64,000 nucleotides of DNA from Mycobacterium sp. HUMS_12744610 (GTDB lineage Bacteria > Actinomycetota > Actinomycetes > Mycobacteriales > Mycobacteriaceae), in assembly GCF_041206865.1 (NCBI RefSeq), contig NZ_JBGEDP010000001.1, forward strand, positions 186,001-250,000, given 5' to 3'. This document shows, piece after piece, positions 19,083 through 28,028 of this stretch (within the stretch, counting starts at the first letter, position 1; the number at the start of each line of letters is the position of its first letter). Under the pieces are notes generated by a model, which worked only from the letters and a program-made list of their open reading frames with translations, searched no databases and was not told the origin of the DNA. The position numbers and the translations under genes are program-made.

Positions 19083-20465
19083 CTAGAGCAACTCCAAGCG
19101 TCGGGCCATGTCGGAGGCGAACACCCGGTCGGGGTCGGCCTTGCGGCGCACGGCGATCCACTCGTCGATGCGCGGGTACATGGCGTGGAAGGTCTCGGCG
19201 CTCACACGCGAGTCCTTGGCGGTGTACACCCGGCCGCCGAATTCGAGGACCCTGCGGTCGAGTTCGTTGAGGAACTCGTTGAGGCCGGGCTTGATCGGGA
19301 AGTCGACGCAGACGTTCCAGCCGGGGATGGGAAAGCTGAGCGGGGCCTGGTTGCCCGGACCGAACAGCTTGAACACATTGAGAAACGAGTAGTGCCCAGA
19401 CTTTTGGATGTCGCGGATGATGCCCTTGAACTCCTCGACCGCGGTGGTGGGCACGACGAACTGGTACTGGCCGAAACCTGCGGGGCCATAGGCCCGGTTC
19501 CATTCGCCGAACATGTCCAGCGGGTGGTAGAACTGCGTCAGGTTCTGGATCTTGCCGCGATACGTGCCCGATTTGCGGTACCACAGCTCACCGATCGGCC
19601 CGAAGGTGTACTTGTTGGCCAGCCCGTTCGGGAACACATCGGGAAATGTAAATAGTTGCGGCGCATCAAATTTCAACGGATTGCGCTGGAGCTTCTCGGG
19701 TAGCTGGTCGAGCTTGGCGAGCGAGCCCCGCGAGATCGCCGCCCGGCCCAGCTTCGGGGGTGGGCTGATCGCGTCGAACCACGCGGAGGAGTAGGTGTAG
19801 TTGGCTTCGCTGCCGTCGCTGTGAAACGCGATGGTCTCGTCCAGGCTGGCGGTCACGTCGCCGTCGGCGATGAAATAGGCGGTCTCCGTGGGCGTCATCT
19901 CGATGGTCGCGCGCAGCACGATCCCGGTCAGCCCGTTGCCCCCGACGGTGGCCCAGAACAGCTCGGCGTCGTTCCCGTCGGGGGTGAGGTGGCGGATGGC
20001 GCCGTCGGCGGTCAGCAGATCCATCGACCGCACGTGGTTGCCGAAGCTGCCCGCGCTGTGGTGGTTCTTGCCGTGGATGTCGCAGGCGATCGCGCCGCCG
20101 ACGGTGACCTGGCGGGTTCCCGGCAGCACCGGAACCCACAACCCGAACGGCAGCGCCGCCTTCATCAACTGGTCCAGGCTGACGCCGGCGTCGACGTCGA
20201 CCAGCCGGGTGTCGGCGCTGATCGAGTGGATGGCGTTCAGCGGCGTCATGTCGATCACCAGACCGCCGCCGTTTTGCGCGTTGTCGCCGTAGGAGCGGCC
20301 CAGCCCGCGGGCGATCACGCCGCGTCCGCCCGAGCCGGCCACCCGGGCTACGGCCTTGGCGATCACTTCGGGATCGCGGGTCGAGAGCACTTCGGCCACC
20401 GACGGTGCTGTGTGGCCGAAGCCCGTCAGCCGCGTGGTGGTGGTCGGAACGTCACTGCTCAACAT
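19083..20465 (-). CDS. dprE1: Decaprenylphosphoryl-beta-D-ribose oxidase DprE1
   Basis: This 460-residue protein starts at ATG 20465 ([21 protein letters not shown]). An open extension to 20714 lies over the neighbouring gene and is rejected. It is an FAD enzyme of the vanillyl-alcohol-oxidase family that oxidises the ribose 2'-OH of the decaprenyl-phosphate sugar. The FAD domain shows [16 protein letters not shown] (about 53-68) and [22 protein letters not shown] (about 121-142). Cys386, in [12 protein letters not shown], corresponds to M. tuberculosis Cys387, the residue covalently hit by benzothiazinones, and is intact. Lys133 and His131 in the HGKNHH motif are also present. Confidence 0.96.
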   Translation of the reverse strand: MLSSDVPTTTTRLTGFGHTAPSVAEVLSTRDPEVIAKAVARVAGSGGRGVIARGLGRSYGDNAQNGGGLVIDMTPLNAIHSISADTRLVDVDAGVSLDQLMKAALPFGLWVPVLPGTRQVTVGGAIACDIHGKNHHSAGSFGNHVRSMDLLTADGAIRHLTPDGNDAELFWATVGGNGLTGIVLRATIEMTPTETAYFIADGDVTASLDETIAFHSDGSEANYTYSSAWFDAISPPPKLGRAAISRGSLAKLDQLPEKLQRNPLKFDAPQLFTFPDVFPNGLANKYTFGPIGELWYRKSGTYRGKIQNLTQFYHPLDMFGEWNRAYGPAGFGQYQFVVPTTAVEEFKGIIRDIQKSGHYSFLNVFKLFGPGNQAPLSFPIPGWNVCVDFPIKPGLNEFLNELDRRVLEFGGRVYTAKDSRVSAETFHAMYPRIDEWIAVRRKADPDRVFASDMARRLELL

Positions 20466-20497
20466 CGTCAAAGAGGGTACCGCCTGTGCGTGGCGGT

Positions 20498-20926
20498 TCA
20501 GCGGATGCGGAAGATCACGGCCCGCTGCACGACGAAGTTGATGACGGTCGCGGTGCCCTGTGCGACCACGAAGGCGGCGGGTATCGCCCAGCCCCGGTAG
20601 TGCCACAGCGCGAGGCACAGGTGGTTCAGCCCCACCTGCACGGAGAAGGTGACCGCGTAGAGAACCATGACCGCGACGAACCGGGCGGTGCTGGGCGCCG
20701 CCTGGAATGTCCAACGGCGGTTGATCAGGTAGGCGGTGATGGTGCCGACGACGAAGCTGCTCGCCTTGGACAGATCGACCTGTAGGTGCACCGCTTTGTA
20801 GAGCACCAGGTAGAGACCGAAGTCGACGATCCCGGCCAGTCCGCCGGCGACGACGAAGCGCCCCACCTGCGTCATCAGGTTGAGGTGCGGCCGCGGCGGC
20901 GCCGCAGCGGACTCCGGGGGGATCAT
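20498..20926 (-). CDS. GtrA-family membrane protein (Rv3789 homologue)
   Basis: This 142-residue protein starts at ATG 20926. An internal ATG at 20875 would give 125 residues, closer to the 121 of Rv3789. It has four transmembrane segments with conserved GtrA features: [31 protein letters not shown] and a C-terminal [13 protein letters not shown]. Rv3789 lies directly upstream of dprE1 in M. tuberculosis and has been proposed to help translocate decaprenylphosphoryl-arabinose or anchor AftA. No ribosome-binding site clearly decides between the two starts. The 32-base gap to dprE1 fits a common operon. Confidence 0.9.
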   Translation of the reverse strand: MIPPESAAAPPRPHLNLMTQVGRFVVAGGLAGIVDFGLYLVLYKAVHLQVDLSKASSFVVGTITAYLINRRWTFQAAPSTARFVAVMVLYAVTFSVQVGLNHLCLALWHYRGWAIPAAFVVAQGTATVINFVVQRAVIFRIR

Positions 20927-20966
20927 CGGGAGGAGTCTAACGGGGCGCGTCGGCGCCCCGGGTGCG

Positions 20967-21449
20967 TCAGCCGGGCAGCTTCACGTCGAGCAACTCGACC
21001 CGGTTCACGCCCTGGGGCGTCGGGTACGTCACGGTGTCGCCGGCCTGACGGCCGACGAGGGCCCGCCCCAGCGGGCTGTGCGCGGTCAGCGTCTCGTCCT
21101 CGCGGCCCACCGGCGTCTCCTCGACGATGGAGATCACCTGCATGGTGACGACCTCGCCGTCGTCGAACCGCAGCGTGACCTCGGTGCCGCTGGGCAGCGC
21201 GGCGTCGCCCTCTTCGGCGGGCAGTGGGCCCCCGCGCAGCCGCCGGTCCAGTTCGTTGATGCGGTCGGTGAGGATGACCAGCTCCTCGGCGCGCTGAATG
21301 GCCTCCGCGGCATCGCCGTGGTCGCCGACCATGCCGCGGTCGTTCCGGACTTCGACCTCCAGGCGGTCGCGGCGCTGCCGCAGCCTGTCCAACTCCGCGG
21401 CGAGGTTCTCGCTCGCCGCATCCGCCGCCGTCGGGGCCTTCTCGCTCAC
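20967..21449 (-). CDS. GreA/Rnk-like RNA-polymerase secondary-channel factor (Rv3788 homologue)
   Basis: This 160-residue protein has an N-terminal antiparallel coiled coil ([21 protein letters not shown] to [12 protein letters not shown], about 14-75). A C-terminal GreA/Rnk FKBP-like domain follows ([41 protein letters not shown]). It lacks an obvious GreA-type acidic DxxE tip between the helices, where [17 protein letters not shown] is seen. This fits Rv3788, described as a secondary-channel binder that inhibits rather than stimulates transcript cleavage. It sits upstream of the GtrA gene as in M. tuberculosis. Confidence 0.85.
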   Translation of the reverse strand: MSEKAPTAADAASENLAAELDRLRQRRDRLEVEVRNDRGMVGDHGDAAEAIQRAEELVILTDRINELDRRLRGGPLPAEEGDAALPSGTEVTLRFDDGEVVTMQVISIVEETPVGREDETLTAHSPLGRALVGRQAGDTVTYPTPQGVNRVELLDVKLPG

Positions 21450-21520
21450 TTATGCCGCCCTTTCCAGCCTGTCCTGCTTTCCGTTGGTTATACACACCGA
21501 TGTCGGTCCGGTCGACCGGA

Positions 21521-22453
21521 TCACCCGTCCGGTGCGGCATCAATCCGGCTGGTCACCGCCACCCGGGTCAGGTCCTCGGCGATGACCAGATCCCCGCCGA
21601 ACACCTCGGCCGCCTCGTCGCGGTATCGCCGGCTGTCGGGGTAGCGCTGCGAGAAATGGGTCAGCACCAGCCGCCGCACCCCGCACTCGACCGCCACGCG
21701 CGCCGCCTGACGCGCGGTCAGGTGTCCGTAGCGGGTCGCCAGATCGGCGTCCTGGTCCAAGAACGTCGACTCGATCACCAGCAGGTCCGCGCCGTCGGCC
21801 AGGGCGTACACGCCGTCGCACAGCCGGGTGTCCATGACGAAGGCGAAGCGCTGCCCCCGCCGTCGCTCGGTGACCTGCGCCAGCTCGACGGCCCGTCCGT
21901 CGACTTCGATCCGCCCGGATCGCTGCAACTCGCCGACGACGGGTCCGGCGATGCCGTAACGGTCGAGCAGTTCCGGCACGAAGCGGCGCGCGTCGGGTTC
22001 GATCAGCCGGTAGCCGACCGCGTCCACGGAGTGGTCGAGCGTTCGCGCTTCCAGCACCCCGAACGTTCCCGTGGCGACCGGGCCGTCCGCCGCGACGGGT
22101 TCCTCGCGCACGTCGGCCGTGTCGTAGAAAAGACAGGCGTGGCGTAGGCGGGCGAAATACTCCCGGCCGGCGGCGGGGAAGTGCGCGTGCACCGGGTGTC
22201 CTGCGCCGTCGAGGGCCAGGCGTTGCACGATTCCCGGCACGCCGAGGCAATGGTCCCCGTGGAAGTGGGTGAGGCAGATCCGGGTCACGCTGCTCACCGT
22301 CGCACCGGCCAGGAGCATCTGGCGCTGCGTCCCCTCGCCGGGGTCGAACAGCAGTGCCTCGTCATCCCAGCGCAGCAGGTATCCGTTGTGGTTGCGGTGC
22401 CGGGTGGGCACCTGGCTGGCGGTGCCGAGCACGATCAGCTCACGAGGCGACAC
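21521..22453 (-). CDS. rnz: Ribonuclease Z-like metallo-beta-lactamase-fold nuclease
   Basis: This 310-residue protein starts at ATG 22453. It begins with the RNase Z motif [20 protein letters not shown], and [10 protein letters not shown] precedes the metal-binding motif [10 protein letters not shown] (His63, His65, Asp67, His68). Later metal ligands are visible in FVMDTR and [10 protein letters not shown], and [19 protein letters not shown] is typical of tRNase Z. It probably cleaves tRNA 3' trailers. It is not the syntenic neighbour in M. tuberculosis, whose RNase Z candidate Rv2407 lies elsewhere, so it replaces the Rv3784-Rv3787 block. It could be a paralogue with another substrate. Confidence 0.85.
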   Translation of the reverse strand: MSPRELIVLGTASQVPTRHRNHNGYLLRWDDEALLFDPGEGTQRQMLLAGATVSSVTRICLTHFHGDHCLGVPGIVQRLALDGAGHPVHAHFPAAGREYFARLRHACLFYDTADVREEPVAADGPVATGTFGVLEARTLDHSVDAVGYRLIEPDARRFVPELLDRYGIAGPVVGELQRSGRIEVDGRAVELAQVTERRRGQRFAFVMDTRLCDGVYALADGADLLVIESTFLDQDADLATRYGHLTARQAARVAVECGVRRLVLTHFSQRYPDSRRYRDEAAEVFGGDLVIAEDLTRVAVTSRIDAAPDG

Positions 22454-22940
22454 GTGTCGAACATTATGGTCGCCGGGCGCGGGCTAGGAGAACCGACCGA
22501 TCGAGGCCTGACCTAAAACGGTGGGGGTTCGTCGTCTTCGGTGGGTTCGTGGGGGCCGAAGTAGCGTTGTTGCCAGGTCTGGCGTCCGGCGTGTGCGGCG
22601 GTGCGGGCTTGGTGGTTGTTGCGGCGTTCGGCCGCCACGCGGTGGGCGCGGTCCTGGTCGCGGGTGCGGCGGCGTTTGGGCATCATCGCGGTGCGGTCGG
22701 CGCAGTAGTCCTGGGGTGGGATGTCGATTTCGGGGGCCGGGCAGCCCCCGACCGCGCGGGCCAGGCTGGGGAACAGCAGCGCGCTGCCCGGGGTGGTGAC
22801 ATAGGTGTGCCCGGACGGGGAGGTCAGGATCAAAGTGCCGTCGGGCAGCTGCTTTTCGGTCCAGCCGATAAACGTCTTGACCAAATGGTGAGTTTTGCAG
22901 TAGCACTTGAGGTTTGCCGCGTGGGTGGGCCCACCCTGGG

Positions 22941-22948
22941 CATACGGG
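22941..22948. repeat. Target-site duplication, left copy (IS256-type element)
   Basis: CATACGGG here is repeated at 24358-24365, directly flanking the element on both sides. The 8-bp length is usual for the IS256 family. Confidence 0.9.
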
Positions 22949-24357
22949 GAGCCTGTCACGATTTCTGTGTAAGTCAGAGGTGATTTGACTACGAGTTGTA
23001 TTCTAGCACAATGGGATTCGCCCAGGGAATAGTCTGGCGAGTGTGTTGAGCGCCACAGTCCAGTTGTGCGTTCCAGTACCCGAATAGCCTCCTCTCATGT
23101 TGCGCAGCCCGAGGTACAGCAACTTCATCGCGGCGTCCTTGTCCGTGAAATGACCACGGTTCTTGGTGATCTTGCGCAACTGGAAGTTGATCGACTCGAT
23201 CGCATTGGTGGTGTAGACGATCTTGCGCAACTCCACCGGATAGTCCAGGAACGGAACGAATTCCCCCCAGGCGTTGTGCCACACGTCAATTGCACCCGGA
23301 TATTGGGCGCCGAATTGCTGGTCGAACTCCTTGAGTGCGAGTTCGGCTCCATCGACGGTCGGCGCACTGTAGATCGCCCGCATCGCGGTGGCGACCTTCT
23401 TGCGGTCCTTATAAGACACGAAGCGCATCGCATTCCTAATGACGTGCACGACGCAGGTCTGCACCACGGTATCGGGATAGATCGAGCGGATCGCATCAGG
23501 CAGACCGGTCAGCCCGTCGCAGCAGGCGATGAGGATGTCGCGCACCCCGCGGTTGCGCAGGTCGATGACGACCTTCTGCCAGAACTTCGCCCCCTCGGAG
23601 TCCTGGATCCAGCAGCCCAAGGCGTGTTTGCGGCCCTCCAGATCCACGCCAATGGCCAAATAGGCGACCTTGGTGGTGATGACCCCGTTGTCGCCGATCC
23701 GCAGCCGCAGCCCATCGATGTAGAGGATCGGGTAGACCTCATCGAGCGGGCGGGCCTGCCAGGCCTTGATCTCATCGACCACCACCTCGGTGATATTGGA
23801 GATCAACTCCCGCGACACCGACGCCCCATAGACCTCCTGCAGGTGGGCTTCGATATCGCGGGTGGTCATTCCCCGTGAATACAGCGACAACACCACCGAA
23901 TTGATGTTGTTGAGCCGGCGGGTCTTCTTCGGCACAATCGCCGGCTCAAACGAGCCGTTGCGATCACGCGGCGCATCGATCTGCACCGGGCCGTTGACGG
24001 TGGTCACCGTTTTCGGCGTGGTGCCGTTGCGCGAATTTCCCGATCCGCGTCCGGCCGGATCGCCGGCCTCATAGCCCAGATGGTGGGTTAGCTCCGCATT
24101 CAGCGCCCGCTCCAGCACGGCCTTAGTCAGCTGGTTCAGCAAACCGTCCGCGCCGTCGATCGGGGTCCCGGTCTTCACCGCATCCTTAATCAACGAGTCC
24201 AGCGTCTCTTCGGTGAACATCTCGGCCAGCCGCCGCGCCGCGGTCGTCTCCTCAGCCGGCATCTGCATGGTCTTGGTCACAAAACACTCCTTCTGTCCGC
24301 CCAACGGCGGTCCGATGATGGACCACCCCGGACTTACACAGATGGAATGACACGCCC
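22949..24357 (-). mobile_element. IS256-family insertion sequence, complete, 1409 bp
   Basis: The two ends are imperfect inverted repeats. The left end reads GAGCCTGTCACGATTTC and the right end, read inward, GGGCGTGTCATTCCATC; both then continue TGTGTAAGTC. It has one transposase gene on the minus strand and 8-bp direct repeats CATACGGG outside. It interrupts the 13E12-family gene. The intact ends and intact transposase suggest a recent and possibly still active element. Confidence 0.92.
23003..24280 (-). CDS. IS256-family (Mutator-type) transposase
   Basis: This 425-residue protein starts from GTG 24280 (VTKTMQMPAEETTAARRL), with AAGGAG seven bases upstream. The same frame is open back into the DUF222 fragment. 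The catalytic DDE triad is visible: the first Asp in PILYIDGLRLRIGD, the second in IACCDGLTGLPDAI, and the Glu in TTNAIESINFQLRK. The conserved ACCDGLTGLPDAIRSIYP and VVHVIRNAMR signature is typical of the family. The length is normal and no frameshift is seen, so it should be functional. Confidence 0.95.
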   Translation of the reverse strand: MTKTMQMPAEETTAARRLAEMFTEETLDSLIKDAVKTGTPIDGADGLLNQLTKAVLERALNAELTHHLGYEAGDPAGRGSGNSRNGTTPKTVTTVNGPVQIDAPRDRNGSFEPAIVPKKTRRLNNINSVVLSLYSRGMTTRDIEAHLQEVYGASVSRELISNITEVVVDEIKAWQARPLDEVYPILYIDGLRLRIGDNGVITTKVAYLAIGVDLEGRKHALGCWIQDSEGAKFWQKVVIDLRNRGVRDILIACCDGLTGLPDAIRSIYPDTVVQTCVVHVIRNAMRFVSYKDRKKVATAMRAIYSAPTVDGAELALKEFDQQFGAQYPGAIDVWHNAWGEFVPFLDYPVELRKIVYTTNAIESINFQLRKITKNRGHFTDKDAAMKLLYLGLRNMRGGYSGTGTHNWTVALNTLARLFPGRIPLC

Positions 24358-24365
24358 CATACGGG
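24358..24365. repeat. Target-site duplication, right copy (IS256-type element)
   Basis: CATACGGG is identical to 22941-22948. It belongs to the Pro-Tyr-Gly codons of the interrupted HNH gene. Confidence 0.9.
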
Positions 24366-25508
24366 ATGGTGTGGTCGAGTTCGCAGTCGAAGGCCGGGCG
24401 TTCACAGCCGGGCCAGCGGCACGTCAGGTCCCGGCAGCGCACGAAATCCGCCAACGCCTTCGACGGCACGTACCCCGGCTCGGGGGCGGCGTCACCGGGA
24501 TGGATCAGCGGCACCAGTTTGGCCGACGCCGCCAGCTCTGCCACCAGCTCGGGGGTGATCAGCCCGTCGGCGCACACCTGTGACCCCAGGGCCTGCCCGC
24601 CGTCGGCGCCCGGTTGGGCGATCAGGTGCACCACCGCCGCGCCGGGGGCTGCGCGCCCCCCGGCGGGGCAGTCGGTGCGCCCGCAGCGACAGCCCAACCG
24701 GTCCGCCCCGGCGGCCAGCGCCCCCAACGCATCGGCGCGGCGCTGGTCTTTGGTGCGCGGATCGTGTTCACACACCGTGCCGGCCAACCCGTCCAGCCGC
24801 TTGTCCAACGCCCGGGCGTCCACGTCGAACAGGCTGCCGCCCATCTCCACGACCCCGTCCTGGCTGGTGGCGAACCACACCTGGCGATCACATTGCCGCT
24901 GGCGGCGCCGGCGCACCGCATCGACATCGGCGCGGGCCACAATCTTGTCCACCGCCCCCGAGAGCCGGCCCCGGCTCATCGAGGGCCAGCGGCCCACCTT
25001 GAGCGCCAACTCGGCATCCACGGCAGCCAACACCTCGGGGTCGGTGATCAGATCGGTGCGGTACACGATCGTGGCGAACAACCGGAAGTCGATGTCGCCG
25101 GCCGCGAAAACCTCGCCCACCCTGGGCAGGCGTTCGCGCATCGCCCGCGCGTAGCGCACCCGGCCAGCGGCCAGACCCTGGCTGATCCGCAACGCCGCCC
25201 CTACCTCGGCGGCCACCGCCGCCATCGTGTCGATTGCCCAGTCCTCGTCCTCGCCACAGCGCGAGAGCCGATAGGCGAACAACTCCCCGACCGCCACCAA
25301 CTGCGCAGCCGCGGCCCGGTTCTCAAACCGCGCCGCCGCGCCGATGCGGTCCACCAGCACCGTCGACTCGGCCGTCGTGGAGGGATGACGCCGCTCGAAG
25401 AGCTCGTCGAACCGGGCGTGCACCTCCGCCCGCGCCTCTTCATCGAACATACGTGCGAGTATGCCACCGGGGTACGACACGGCCGGTGTGATGTCTCGGG
25501 ACATCGGT

Positions 25509-26121
25509 GACAGTTTCGTCCAGGCGCTGACCTCGGGTGCCGGCGCCTATGCCCGCGCCGAAGCCGACGTCATGCAAGACTCTGGCCGGCGCGGTGCCGG
25601 CCCTGGGCGCGGGCTGGGGCTGCGGTCTGAGCGCCGGTATGTCTGGCAACTTTGCGGGCGGGGTCACGGCCGAGCTGACCGGCTTCGGCGCCCTGCCGGA
25701 CGCGGTGGCCGCGGGGCTCGGTGCGGTCGGGTTGCAGGCGGCGCAGGCGGCGCCGGTCATCGGCCTAGACAACCTGGCGGGACCCCAGGCGAACTTCATC
25801 GACGATCTGGTCGCCGCCGAGGCGGGGTTCAACACCAACCTGGTGGCCCACGAGTTAGGTCTGGAGTCGGCGCTCTTCGGCAGCACCACTGCGTTGAACG
25901 GCGCCGTCAACCGCGTCTTCAACGCGGGAAACCTCGTGCTGGGCACCGGTGAGCAAACCGTGAACACCCTCCTCGGGGCGTACCCGGCCCCGGGCGTCGA
26001 CACCATGCTGATCGAAAGCGGCACGGGGGCCGGGGTTTTCAACCTCGGCAACATCGGCGGCATCGAGGGCATCGTCAACCAGACCCTGGCCGCCGGCGCC
26101 GAGCTCGCGGGCCTGCTGTGA
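25509..26121 (+). pseudogene. PE-family gene remnant, N-terminus missing and frameshifted
   Basis: The frame at 25509 reads DSFVQALTSGAGAYARAEADVMQ, which is the end of a PE domain (the usual xFVQALTAGAGAYAxAEA segment). The conserved PE start is absent: upstream DNA belongs to the 13E12-family gene on the other strand. Near 25575 the frame shifts by one base. The continuation (TLAGAVPALGAG, then NLAGPQANFIDDLVAAEAGFNTNLVAHELGL to TLAAGAELAGLL) runs in the next frame to TGA 26121. The C-terminal part is a well-preserved PE-type tail of about 180 residues. The gene therefore lost its 5' end, probably when the HNH gene arrived, and then drifted. Confidence 0.75.
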
Positions 26122-26155
26122 CGAAAAGGACTGTGCCCCAAAAAGCTTGATTGAT

Positions 26156-26201
26156 GCCCGGCCCCTCCCCGCAGCGTACCCCATATGGGGAGGGGCCGGG
26201 C
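26156..26201. terminator. Strong hairpin between convergent genes
   Basis: Perfect 15-bp arms, GCCCGGCCCCTCCCC (26156-26170) and GGGGAGGGGCCGGGC (26187-26201), enclose a 16-base loop. It lies between the end of the PE remnant (26121, plus) and the wzm stop (26219, minus), where a bidirectional terminator is expected. There is no U-tract, as is usual for mycobacterial terminators. Confidence 0.7.
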
Positions 26202-26218
26202 CCCCAAGGCTGTCGCGG

Positions 26219-27049
26219 CTAGACCCAGTACGGCACGCGGGCGCGGTATTGCCGCATCGCGAAGGCCGCCAGCACCCAGCCGACGACGGTCAGGGCCAGC
26301 ACCACCGCCCAGTGCCGCAGCTCCTGATGCGCGCCCAGCAGCGGGGCGCGAACGATGTCGAGGTAATGCAGCAGCGGGTTGAGTTCCACGATGCTCGCCC
26401 AGCGCCCGGCGCCCTGCTGGCGCAGGGTGTCGTCGTTCCAGATGATCGGCGTCATGAAGAACAGCAGCTGCACGACCGAGAACAGCAGCGGGCCGATGTC
26501 GCGGTAGCGGGTCGCCAGGATGCCGAAACACAGGGACACCCAGATGCAGTTGAGCACGATCAGCCCCAGCGCCGGGAGCACCGACAGGTCGGCCCACGAC
26601 CACGGTTTGGGAAAGATGATCGCCACGACGAGATAGATGACGATGTTGTGCGCGAACAAGATCATCTGCCGCCACACCAGCCGGTAGACGTGTACCGACA
26701 GCGGCGTCGGCAACTGCTTGATCAGTCCCTCGTTGGCCACGAAAACGTCGGCGCCCTCGATGATGGCGGCGTTGATCAGGTTCCAGATGATCAGGCCGAG
26801 CGTTACGTAGGGCAGATGCACCGACAGCTCGAGGTGGAACAGCTTCGAGTAGAGGCCGCCCATCGCGACGGCGGTGGTGCCGGTCGCGATCGTGATCCAG
26901 AACGGGCCCAGCACCGAGCGCCGGTAGCGCTGCTTGATGTCCTGCCAGCCCAGGTGCAGCCACAGCTCGTGACGCCGGAAACCGGCGGCCAGGTCACCGC
27001 GGGCCCGGGCGAACGTGCGTGACTGTGTCGCCGCATCCAGCAACGTCAT
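26219..27049 (-). CDS. wzm: Galactan ABC exporter permease Wzm (Rv3783 homologue)
   Basis: This 276-residue ABC-2-type permease starts at ATG 27049 and has six hydrophobic segments. The N-terminal cytoplasmic stretch HELWLHLGWQDIKQRYRRSVLGPFW is the typical start of polysaccharide exporter permeases, followed by LGLIIWNLI, FFMTPIIW and a C-terminal YRARVPYWV. With Wzt it forms the transporter that flips lipid-linked galactan to the periplasm before arabinan is added. The order wzt-glfT1-wzm is conserved with Rv3781-Rv3783 (rfbE, glfT1, rfbD). A 49-base gap separates it from glfT1. Confidence 0.92.
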   Translation of the reverse strand: MTLLDAATQSRTFARARGDLAAGFRRHELWLHLGWQDIKQRYRRSVLGPFWITIATGTTAVAMGGLYSKLFHLELSVHLPYVTLGLIIWNLINAAIIEGADVFVANEGLIKQLPTPLSVHVYRLVWRQMILFAHNIVIYLVVAIIFPKPWSWADLSVLPALGLIVLNCIWVSLCFGILATRYRDIGPLLFSVVQLLFFMTPIIWNDDTLRQQGAGRWASIVELNPLLHYLDIVRAPLLGAHQELRHWAVVLALTVVGWVLAAFAMRQYRARVPYWV

Positions 27050-27098
27050 CGGCGCCGCTCCTCCTCATCGCTCCGCTCTGCATCGTCGTCGGCGCGTC

Positions 27099-28028
27099 TC
27101 ATGCCAGGCCTCCAGGGGTGCCGAACTGCTCGCGGCGCCCCATGCGGCGCAGCCGAAGCCATTCCCGAAATCCTCGGGGGTCGCGGCGGGTCACCAGGAA
27201 GAACCAGCCGAATCGGACCCACTCCTGCACCAGCAACTTGCGCAACCCGGGCTGCGACAGCAGGTAGCCGCGGTTGCGGTAGGTGAAGAAGCGCTTGCCG
27301 GAGTCGTCGGGGTACTGGGTGTGCATCCGGCCGCCGAGGATCGGCCGGAACTCCGACGTCCCGCAGGGGTGCAGGTAGACGGCCTCCAGGCAGGTGCCGA
27401 ACGGCAGCCCGGAACGCACCAGCCGCCGGTGCATCTCCACCTCGTCGCCGCGGATGAACAGCCGCAGGTCGGGCACCCCGACCGACTCCAGCGTCGACGC
27501 CCGGAACAGCGCCCCGTTGAACAGCGACGCGATGCCGCGCAGCAGGTCGTCGCCGGTCTCGGTGCGCAGTTCGCCGGCCAGCCGGCGCCACACCAGGCCT
27601 CTCCGCAGCGGAAAGGCCAGCCGCGCCGGGTCGTCGGCGTTGCACACCATAGGCGACACCTCGGCCAGACCGTGTTTCCCGGCACACGCCAGCAGCGTCG
27701 CCAGCACCCGGCTATCCGCCGGGCGCCCGTCGTCGTCGGCCAGCCACACCCAGTCGGCACCCTGCGCCAGCGCGAGCAGCATCCCCAGCGCGAAACCGCC
27801 CGCACCGCCGAGGTTCCGGCGCGACGGTAGGTAGGTGGTCGGGACGGGCTGCCCCGCGACCAGTTCACGCACGCGGCTGTCATCCGACGAACCGTCGTTG
27901 TCCACCACGATCAAGTGATCGGGCAGCCGGGTCTGGGTACTCAGTGCGCCCAGAGACTTGACGAGCTCGTCGGGACGGCGGTGGGTGACGACGACGGCGA
28001 CGACGGATTCGGTGACGGATTCGCTCAT
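27099..28028 (-). CDS. glfT1: Galactofuranosyltransferase GlfT1
   Basis: This 309-residue protein starts at ATG 28028, overlapping the wzt stop as ATGA. It is a GT-A fold, GT2-family enzyme that adds the first galactofuranose residues to the decaprenyl-linked rhamnosyl primer. Visible motifs are VAVVVTHRRPDELVKSL (nucleotide-binding start), LIVVDNDGSSDD, the metal-binding DDD in VWLADDDGRP, RGDEVEMHRR and an acceptor-side HPCGTSEF. A C-terminal segment (RFGWFFLVTRRDPRGFREW) suggests peripheral membrane contact. It is equivalent to Rv3782. Confidence 0.93.
   Translation of the reverse strand: MSESVTESVVAVVVTHRRPDELVKSLGALSTQTRLPDHLIVVDNDGSSDDSRVRELVAGQPVPTTYLPSRRNLGGAGGFALGMLLALAQGADWVWLADDDGRPADSRVLATLLACAGKHGLAEVSPMVCNADDPARLAFPLRRGLVWRRLAGELRTETGDDLLRGIASLFNGALFRASTLESVGVPDLRLFIRGDEVEMHRRLVRSGLPFGTCLEAVYLHPCGTSEFRPILGGRMHTQYPDDSGKRFFTYRNRGYLLSQPGLRKLLVQEWVRFGWFFLVTRRDPRGFREWLRLRRMGRREQFGTPGGLA

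Larger units (their letters stand above)
22513..25450 (-). pseudogene. 13E12-family (DUF222 + HNH) protein gene, split by an IS256-type insertion
   Basis: The N-terminal part (25450 down to 24358) carries the DUF222 domain, from MFDEEARAEVHARFDELFERR to the start of the HNH nuclease motif (CRWPGCERPAFDCELDHTIPYG). The C-terminal part (22948 down to 22513) continues the HNH domain (AQGGPTHAANLKCYCKTHH) to a basic tail and stop. Removing the element plus one target copy rejoins the frame exactly as DHTIPYAQGGPTHAANLKC, so the break is recent and clean. These proteins are mycobacterial REP13E12-type HNH proteins of unknown role. The N-terminal frame remains open into the transposase gene. The start at 25450 is chosen over 25504 by position relative to the PE remnant. 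Confidence 0.88.

Noticed and set aside
23003..25504. 833-residue DUF222-transposase fusion as a real designed protein
   Set aside because: The fusion is a by-product of the IS256-type insertion. The transposase has its own ribosome-binding site and GTG at 24280, and the HNH gene resumes on the other side.
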